Shown: in pieces, positions 1 to 4,995 of the stretch
Numbering within the stretch: the first letter of the stretch is position 1
How the letters are laid out: every line of letters starts with the position of its first letter
Virus record (IMG/VR): IMGVR_UViG_3300037247_000370
Span: 1-40,395 of that record
Strand: one strand, 5' to 3'
Length of the DNA stretch: 40,395 nt
Source: a virus
The notes under the pieces: generated by a model
Seen by the model: the letters and a program-made list of their open reading frames with translations, nothing else
Database searches by the model: none
Told to the model about the DNA's origin: nothing
Program-made: the position numbers and the translations under genes

Positions 1-103
1 GATCAAATGTAAATACCCGAGGCAATGTTAGGCTTCCGTCAGTCCCAGATGACACCAAAGTTGCCGCTGTCGGAGCTCCTGCTCTTACTGATCCCTGTCC
101 CAT
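1..103 (-). CDS. N-terminal part of proline-rich protein, continues across the window edge
   Basis: An ATG at 103-101 follows an AAGGA Shine-Dalgarno sequence and opens a reading frame that stays open to position 1. It encodes 34 residues starting MGQGSVRAGAP and ending ..RVFTFD. Nothing in this piece identifies a family. If the window is closed into a circle, the frame runs straight into the proline-rich frame entering from 40395, giving one uninterrupted 241-codon ORF that ends at 39773. I therefore read this as the first part of that gene. It lies 30 bases downstream of the stop of the beta-helix gene at 134-1519, in the same minus-strand late unit. Confidence 0.6.
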   Translation of the reverse strand, partial: MGQGSVRAGAPTAATLVSSGTDGSLTLPRVFTFD

Positions 104-133
104 GAGTTTCCTTCCCTTTTCTTCCTGCTTAGT

Positions 134-1519
134 TTAGTTTATTTGACCCTGAATAGCTAAACCAGAATTACCACTGCCGCCACCACCGGCGACAAGCTCC
201 CCAGTAAATTCCGTGCCACCTGCTCCATACTGTGTGGAGTCCCTCACGTCTGCTACGGCCGGTACACCAAATGTCCCCGTAAACTCTGTTCCCCCGGCCC
301 CAAATTGAACTGTCTCCTCTACATCACCCACCGCCGGGGCTGTAAATGTCCCTGTGAATTCCGTACCACCTGCCCCAAATTGAATGGAGTCCTGCACATC
401 CCCTACTGCCGGGACACCAAAGGTTCCTACCAGATTGCCGGAGTCATAGGAAACCCCTTCCTCTACATCACCTACGCCGGGATAGTCACAGGCCGCAACC
501 GCATTAGTAGATGTACTCCCAAGATAACTAGTATCCCCATCTTGGGCAGGAGCATTGGGAGAAAAGGTAGGATGGACTCCTACGTCCAGGGCAGGACTGG
601 CTGCACCCAAACTGAAATCCCCAGCAGCATCGTCCACAAAGAGAGGGTCAGAAGTAAGCTCTCCAAGGGATGTATCTGCGTCTTCGTAGTCAGTTGTGTT
701 GTCAAAGAGAAGATTGTGCATCGAACCTGCCATATTCTCCCACAGGTCGGTACTGTCAGTCTTTATACCAACAGCACAGTCTACGATAATGTTGTTTGCG
801 ATAAGAAAGGAATGAGTCCCAACTACCGTAAAGATTCCCACGTCTGTGGCTTTACCATTTCCAAATATGGTATTCCCCACGGCGAGTGCGGGAGTGGCGG
901 ATAGGACAATTCCATATTGCAAGTTTCCATCAACAGTGTTTCCAATAACTCGTCCCCCGCCTCCTACACACCATATACCAGTGGTGCCATTATTAGAGGA
1001 CGTGCATCCCATGATTACTGTATTTACAGCACCATATATACCCATCAGTGTATTGTCGTGAGCATGGCACCCGCACCTATAAATTTGTGCCCCCGGACTA
1101 TCACACCCCGTAGCTCCGTTGTTATCAAATTCACAGAAGCGGAATATAATATCGCTGGCATTATCAGTGTCTACCCCGTTTCCGCTGTAGTCCGTAAACC
1201 TGATGTTTGTCCAGACATGATACCGGGCGTCGGCCACATACAGCAATCCCACAGTCTCCGCTCCACCATTTCCATCAAGTGTGGCTAGACCGCCATCTCC
1301 TACCGTTGATGAATACCCTGTAAAGAATATAGGAGCCAGAAGGGTTCCTACAGCGGGGGCGGTAAGGGCTTCCACATAATTGCCGTCGCCCTTAATGTTG
1401 ACGGTGTCCCCTGGCCCAACAGTATCTACAGCCTTCTGGACTGTCTTAAAGGCCAGGGCCTCAGACAGGCCGGTATCCGTGTCGTCACCAGTAGCGTCTG
1501 AGACGTAGTAAGTGGCCAG
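134..1519 (-). CDS. Right-handed beta-helix tail-spike/fibre-like protein, probable CTG start
   Basis: About 461 residues. The N-terminus (ATYYVSDATGDDTDTGLSEA..) and the repeated short strands rich in Asn, Gly and Cys (GNGVDTDNASDIIF.., NTVIMGCTSSNN..) are typical of right-handed parallel beta-helix proteins found in phage tail spikes. The C-terminus carries three 25-residue repeats and a glycine-rich tail. It is a paralog of the protein at 29821-30867, sharing the N-terminus and the GYSSTVGDGG / GYTSTIGDGG segment. The first possible ATG/GTG start (GTG at 1375) would remove the conserved N-terminus. Upstream in frame there are only GAA AAT CCC CTG before a TAG, so CTG at 1519-1517, seven bases after AGGA, is the best start. 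The role is inferred: host-surface binding or depolymerase. No catalytic residues were assigned. Confidence 0.7.
   Translation of the reverse strand: MATYYVSDATGDDTDTGLSEALAFKTVQKAVDTVGPGDTVNIKGDGNYVEALTAPAVGTLLAPIFFTGYSSTVGDGGLATLDGNGGAETVGLLYVADARYHVWTNIRFTDYSGNGVDTDNASDIIFRFCEFDNNGATGCDSPGAQIYRCGCHAHDNTLMGIYGAVNTVIMGCTSSNNGTTGIWCVGGGGRVIGNTVDGNLQYGIVLSATPALAVGNTIFGNGKATDVGIFTVVGTHSFLIANNIIVDCAVGIKTDSTDLWENMAGSMHNLLFDNTTDYEDADTSLGELTSDPLFVDDAAGDFSLGAASPALDVGVHPTFSPNAPAQDGDTSYLGSTSTNAVAACDYPGVGDVEEGVSYDSGNLVGTFGVPAVGDVQDSIQFGAGGTEFTGTFTAPAVGDVEETVQFGAGGTEFTGTFGVPAVADVRDSTQYGAGGTEFTGELVAGGGGSGNSGLAIQGQIN
203..427 (-). repeat. Three tandem 75-bp repeats encoding 25-residue units
   Basis: The C-terminal part of the beta-helix protein contains three in-frame units of 25 residues, each of the form GTF-x-x-PAV-x-DV, then QFGAGGTEFT or QYGAGGTEFT. 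A degenerate fourth copy (PGVGDVEEGVSYDSGNLV) precedes them toward 490. The units differ mainly at the QDSI / EETV / RDST positions. Such repeats often form a trimeric shaft or a tip that varies by recombination; that role is inferred. Confidence 0.8.
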
Positions 1520-1540
1520 GGGATTTTCCTATCTAGCCCT

Positions 1541-2248
1541 TTAGGCCGCCAGCTTCCTACTCATGGCCACACCCCTCACGAAGAGGATCAGTGGATTTGT
1601 ACTGCCTTCCTGAATACCGATCACCGGAAGGAGGTCCACGTCAGCGGAATGGGCCAGGGAAGTATGTACCAAGTTACCATTGATGTAGTACCGGCATCTC
1701 CGGTTGGCATCAAACTCAACCTGGAATCTGTAAAGTGAGGATGCCACTACTGTCACTCCGGTATCGGCTGTGGTGTCTGTACTCCCGATACTGTTGTTGA
1801 CCTGCCAGGTGGTATCAGTCCCATTGAGCCACCGGAACACAGCCTGGTCAGCCTTGTCCCCAACAACGAAGGGAGAGGAGAGGCCCAGTGACATGCCGAT
1901 CATAATCACACCCGTGGTTTCCAGGACACTTGTTCGGACGAGACACTCAAACTTCACCTCATCCTTTGTACTCCATGTAATCTCCCGAAACAGGCTTCTA
2001 TCGTCTGCCGCAGCCGAGGGTTCCATAATGACCTGGTCCGCAGCCGCACTCTGTGTGGTAAATTTTAGGCCATGATCGCCATCATATGTGACGTTGCCAT
2101 CAACCACATTGGTACCAGAAACCTCAAAGTTTCCGTCCTCCAATAGTACGGCAGTGGCATCCACGCCTACCAGTCCACTTTCTCCAGCCCTCCAGATCAG
2201 TTGAATCCTGTCGGGATCACCCAGTACACTCGAAACTATCTGACTCAT
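1541..2248 (-). CDS. LamG/concanavalin-like virion protein
   Basis: 235 residues starting MSQIVSSVLGDP. The central and C-terminal parts look like a concanavalin/LamG jelly roll: strands such as EVKFECLVRTSV and GVIMIGMSLGL, then YRFQVEFDANRRCRYYINGNLV, the usual pattern of these lectin-like folds in phage tail and head-decoration proteins. It sits between a small beta-rich protein and the beta-helix protein in the late unit, which supports a tail-fibre or appendage role. Family assignment is by pattern only. No catalytic site is visible. Confidence 0.6.
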   Translation of the reverse strand: MSQIVSSVLGDPDRIQLIWRAGESGLVGVDATAVLLEDGNFEVSGTNVVDGNVTYDGDHGLKFTTQSAAADQVIMEPSAAADDRSLFREITWSTKDEVKFECLVRTSVLETTGVIMIGMSLGLSSPFVVGDKADQAVFRWLNGTDTTWQVNNSIGSTDTTADTGVTVVASSLYRFQVEFDANRRCRYYINGNLVHTSLAHSADVDLLPVIGIQEGSTNPLILFVRGVAMSRKLAA

Positions 2249-2262
2249 CTTTATTTCTTCCT

Positions 2263-2820
2263 TTAGTTGACTCTCAGTCCCTGTACTTCGACAAGAAACT
2301 TCACAGTGGGGTTATTCCCCATGCTATCCGCTTTTGACTCAAACTTGCACCGCAGGCCTTCATTACTTGCAACCGTTGCAGGCACCTGGTTCAACGCACT
2401 AAATTCCCGTACATCACCCGACTCCATGCCCCCGACGTGCGACCAGGGTAGGATGTCCGTCCACGTACCACTGCCATCTCCATCTTCTACAACAACTCGG
2501 AGGCTTCCAAACCCATTACTAAAGTCCCTTGACAGGCTGGAAATGCACCGTACCTTTACACTCAACACCCTAAACTTGAAGGGGGAATTCGCGGAGACCG
2601 GAGTGCTCGTAGTGGTCTGTACCGCAGCAGTCGTACTGTGGGTAAAGTAGAAGAGCATGGAGAAGGGTACCCCAAACCCTACGTTACCATCAGCCAATAG
2701 GAGACCGTCTGGCCCCTGGCTGTGCAACATGCTCTCCGGGTCCTGTGTGACGATACCCAGTACCCCGTCGCCAGTAAGGTTTACATCGGCCCCGGTTCTC
2801 CCAGTTTCATTCAGTGACAT
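2263..2820 (-). CDS. Beta-rich virion protein, one of three tandem relatives
   Basis: 185 residues. The N-terminus MSLNETGRTGADVNLTGDGV resembles MALRESGKTGRDVTESIDNV of the protein at 3398-3982. Both also share a PFxFRV segment and an EGxR stretch near the C-terminus, so they are paralogs. The ATG at 2820 overlaps the stop of the upstream gene as TAATG, implying translational coupling. The composition (many Val, Thr, Ser) suggests an all-beta fold such as a decoration or fibre subunit. I do not recognise a named family. Confidence 0.7.
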   Translation of the reverse strand: MSLNETGRTGADVNLTGDGVLGIVTQDPESMLHSQGPDGLLLADGNVGFGVPFSMLFYFTHSTTAAVQTTTSTPVSANSPFKFRVLSVKVRCISSLSRDFSNGFGSLRVVVEDGDGSGTWTDILPWSHVGGMESGDVREFSALNQVPATVASNEGLRCKFESKADSMGNNPTVKFLVEVQGLRVN

Positions 2821-3398
2821 TACTGGTTCTCCGTGATCCGCTTTGGAATCACAACATAGCTGACCATAACGAGTACCCGCCCAGTGGTATCGCCCGCAGT
2901 TCCATCCAATCCCGCTGTAACCAGTGCCACTTCCAACCCATGTCCTGCTGGAACGTGCATAATCGTCTGATCTTCACCTTCGGAGGTTGTCGTATTGTGG
3001 GCCACTGGAAGCCCCTTGTCTGCCAGGCTAGAGGTAGTCAGAAACTGCCTGAAAACTCCAACAGCATCAGCCGTGGTAAGTGTCAAGTCACTGAAGGTTG
3101 CAGGAGAGGCTCCCTTGGTTCGGAGACGGATAATAGCCGCTACCGAATCCTGAACAACTGCTTCCGTTATCAGGGCACCGGCCCACAGGACTACAATCCC
3201 CGTGTCGGCAGCTTCATCCTCATGTACCAGCGTATGGTACTGTGCCAGGACTGTCTGGCCCCCACTTGATCTCTCGTCTCCATCCAACTCAATCATGGCG
3301 ACCTTGACGGGTACCGACATGCCCCTATTAGGAACCGCACCGGCACCAGATAGTCTGGCCTGCAAGGAAGAGTGAACGCTAAAGTCTGTACCTGCCAT
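2820..3398 (-). CDS. Beta-rich virion protein, unknown function
   Basis: 192 residues from the ATG at 3398 (MAGTDFSVHSSLQARL..). This start overlaps the previous stop as TAATG and is preferred over the in-frame ATG 7 codons upstream. The C-terminal pattern, HGLEVALVTAG followed by a long beta strand (GRVLVMVSYVV), parallels the C-termini of its two neighbours. This may be a third, more distant member of the same fold; that is an inference. No catalytic motifs or membrane segments are seen. It is coupled to both neighbours in the late unit. Confidence 0.65.
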   Translation of the reverse strand: MAGTDFSVHSSLQARLSGAGAVPNRGMSVPVKVAMIELDGDERSSGGQTVLAQYHTLVHEDEAADTGIVVLWAGALITEAVVQDSVAAIIRLRTKGASPATFSDLTLTTADAVGVFRQFLTTSSLADKGLPVAHNTTTSEGEDQTIMHVPAGHGLEVALVTAGLDGTAGDTTGRVLVMVSYVVIPKRITENQ

Positions 3399-3982
3399 TA
3401 CACTACCACCCTCATGCACATGAAGAAGATTGTAAAGTCCGCCTGCTCCGTAGACCCCAGTAGAACAGAGAGACGTATGCCCTCCCCAGCGTCTACCAAA
3501 GCGTAGGGGGAAATAAGCTGTCCTGCCCCACTTGCCGAAAACCCAATATCATCCTGATCCAGATTCAGGTCAAATGCTTCGCTCATGGCATTTGCAGAAG
3601 CACTGGAATTCAGATGCTGAACAGTCAGTGTTCCCTCGGGTGCTGTTGCCGAAGCTCCAGCCACGACCCACCATTTGATTACTCGGAACAGGAAGGGGGA
3701 GGGACCATTGGGCGTACCCGCAGTTCCCGTAGGGTCCATCACGTCAAGGGTAGATGTCCGGCCTCCACTAAGGTCATCCATCACAACCGTAAATGCCATG
3801 ATGAAGGGTTGGCCATACTGGGTGGACACAATGGACTCTGCATCATCAGCAGCGATAGCCGTGCTCTGGAGAGTCACACCACTCTGTACCATTCCCTCGG
3901 GATTCTGTAGAAGTAGGCCTGTTACATTGTCGATCGACTCCGTAACATCCCGCCCCGTTTTTCCGCTTTCTCTGAGTGCCAT
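3398..3982 (-). CDS. Beta-rich virion protein, first gene after the minus-strand promoter
   Basis: 194 residues from the ATG at 3982 (MALRESGKTGRDV..). I chose this start because its N-terminus aligns with that of the paralog at 2263-2820. An upstream in-frame ATG at 4063 would add 27 residues (MTYRERWGRHW..) that have no counterpart and would use part of the leader. An AGGG lies upstream of the chosen start. It is the first gene of the minus-strand unit, about 90 bases after the predicted transcription start. Function unknown; probably a virion component, given its neighbours. Confidence 0.7.
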   Translation of the reverse strand: MALRESGKTGRDVTESIDNVTGLLLQNPEGMVQSGVTLQSTAIAADDAESIVSTQYGQPFIMAFTVVMDDLSGGRTSTLDVMDPTGTAGTPNGPSPFLFRVIKWWVVAGASATAPEGTLTVQHLNSSASANAMSEAFDLNLDQDDIGFSASGAGQLISPYALVDAGEGIRLSVLLGSTEQADFTIFFMCMRVVV

Positions 3983-4045
3983 ACTAACTAGGTCCCTAAA
4001 TAAAACGATAGGGGAGGTTGGTGACCAGCACCAGTGCCTCCCCCA

Positions 4046-4056
4046 TCTCTCCCGGT
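4046..4056 (-). promoter_or_regulatory. Copy of ACCGGGAGAGR motif in the minus-strand leader
   Basis: An exact copy (ACCGGGAGAGA on the minus strand) lies about 18-28 bases after the predicted start of the minus-strand transcript and co-directional with it. It is one of only two copies outside annotated coding sequence. An operator- or stoperator-like role is an inference from position only. Confidence 0.5.
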
Positions 4057-4080
4057 ATGTCAATTCCCGTTTGTCATCAT

Positions 4081-4109
4081 ATCTTAGCCTCTCCGATCGT
4101 CAAAGTCAA
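4081..4109 (-). promoter_or_regulatory. Sigma70-type promoter for the minus-strand (late) unit
   Basis: On the minus strand, TTGACT (4109-4104), a 17-base spacer, then TAAGAT (4086-4081). A second TTGACA lies at 4121-4116. Predicted start near 4074, leaving a leader of about 90 bases before the ATG at 3982. Spacing is ideal; the -10 box is imperfect. Confidence 0.6.
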
Positions 4110-4154
4110 GAGGATTGTCAATTTATTTTTCAAAAAAAGTTTTACCTTTTTAAT

Positions 4155-4183
4155 TTGACTTCCGCTAACGCACCCGCTATATT
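4155..4183 (+). promoter_or_regulatory. Sigma70-type promoter for the plus-strand (early) unit
   Basis: TTGACT (4155-4160), exactly 17 bases, then TATATT (4178-4183). A very AT-rich stretch precedes it and could be an UP element. Predicted start near 4190, about 48 bases before the first ATG at 4238. This is the strongest promoter match I found and fits early transcription by the host RNA polymerase. Confidence 0.75.
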
Positions 4184-4237
4184 AAGGTATCGATCGCAAC
4201 CAAAAATCAAGGAAACCCAACGAAAAGGAAGCACCTC

Positions 4238-4615
4238 ATGGAAAAGAATGACCACGAACCTGTCCCAGACCCAGTACAAAAGACACCTGTCAACGTACCA
4301 ATTCCCCCTACTTGGCCAAACAAAGAGGCCAATCTCTTCCGGGAAAAGGTCGAACGTACATCAGCAGACCTTCAACTTTTGATTTCTCGGGTAAGCCAAT
4401 TGGAGGGTGGACTTACATCAGCACTAGGGTGTATCCGACAAATCAACACCGATCAAGAGAAAGACTATGGACACAGTTTGACAATGGTGATGAAGTTAGC
4501 TCAGCTCCAGAGTAATCTCAAGCTCACCATCCAAGCCGTCGAGAAGCTGGCTAAGGGTAAGTCATTGGGGGCCCTTGGACTGCCCGGGGAAGAGGAGTGG
4601 AAGGAAACCAAATGA
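4238..4615 (+). CDS. Hypothetical early protein with helical C-terminal half
   Basis: 125 residues. The N-terminal third is proline-rich and probably disordered (EPVPDPVQKTPVNVPIPP). The rest is predominantly helical with heptad-like spacing (FREKVERTSADLQLLISRV.., QLQSNLKLTIQAVEKLAK), suggesting a coiled coil. A good AAGGAAG Shine-Dalgarno sequence precedes the ATG. It is the first gene after the early promoter, a position often used for host-takeover or regulatory proteins. I do not recognise a family. Confidence 0.7.
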   Translation: MEKNDHEPVPDPVQKTPVNVPIPPTWPNKEANLFREKVERTSADLQLLISRVSQLEGGLTSALGCIRQINTDQEKDYGHSLTMVMKLAQLQSNLKLTIQAVEKLAKGKSLGALGLPGEEEWKETK

Positions 4616-4995
4616 AGACCGTTTATGTAGTAACCTCGGGAGAGTACTCAGACTATGGTCTCAATGGACTGTTCTCTACTCCTGAGAAGGCCCAGGCCTT
4701 TATGGATAAGAACAAGATCGAACTGTGTTGTGGGCGGGGGCAAATTGAGGAGTGGGAACTAGATGAACTTGTGAAACATACCACCAAAACCGTCTGGTTC
4801 TGTCGAATAAGCATCCACAATGGAGATCTAAACTGGGAATATAATTCTGAAGTGTCCTGCCCTCCTCGGTATAAGGAAGTACATACAAATAGGATACACG
4901 CCTGGGCTCGGTCTTCTATTTCCCAAAAGCACGCCCACAAGTTGGCAGTTGAGAAGCGTCAAGAGGTCCTACGTCTCCGAGAGGCTTCCAAGTGA
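4612..4995 (+). CDS. Small hypothetical phage protein (MKTVYVVTSGEYSDY type)
   Basis: 127 residues from the ATG at 4612, which overlaps the previous stop as ATGA and follows AAGGA. An upstream GTG at 4597 is less likely. The N-terminus, VYVVTSGEYSDYGLNGLFST then EKAQAF, is a recurring pattern in small phage and bacterial proteins of unknown function that start with a strand and an EYSDY motif. The C-terminus is basic and helical. No catalytic residues can be assigned. Its stop overlaps the GTG start of the polymerase gene. Confidence 0.7.
   Translation: MKTVYVVTSGEYSDYGLNGLFSTPEKAQAFMDKNKIELCCGRGQIEEWELDELVKHTTKTVWFCRISIHNGDLNWEYNSEVSCPPRYKEVHTNRIHAWARSSISQKHAHKLAVEKRQEVLRLREASK

Larger units (their letters stand above)
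3983..4237. other. Divergent control region between the two transcription units
   Basis: This 255-base AT-rich region separates the first minus-strand gene from the first plus-strand gene. It is the only point where transcription diverges. It holds two back-to-back sigma70-like promoters whose -35 boxes are 45 bases apart, long A and T runs between them that could act as UP elements, and one copy of the 11-bp genome-wide motif in the minus-strand leader. A role in replication origin or regulation is possible, but no clear iteron array is visible. Confidence 0.7.

Noticed and set aside
203-427. Reading the 75-bp repeats as a CRISPR-like or origin iteron array
   Set aside because: The repeats are contiguous, in frame and encode 25-residue protein units; they are explained by the beta-helix gene.
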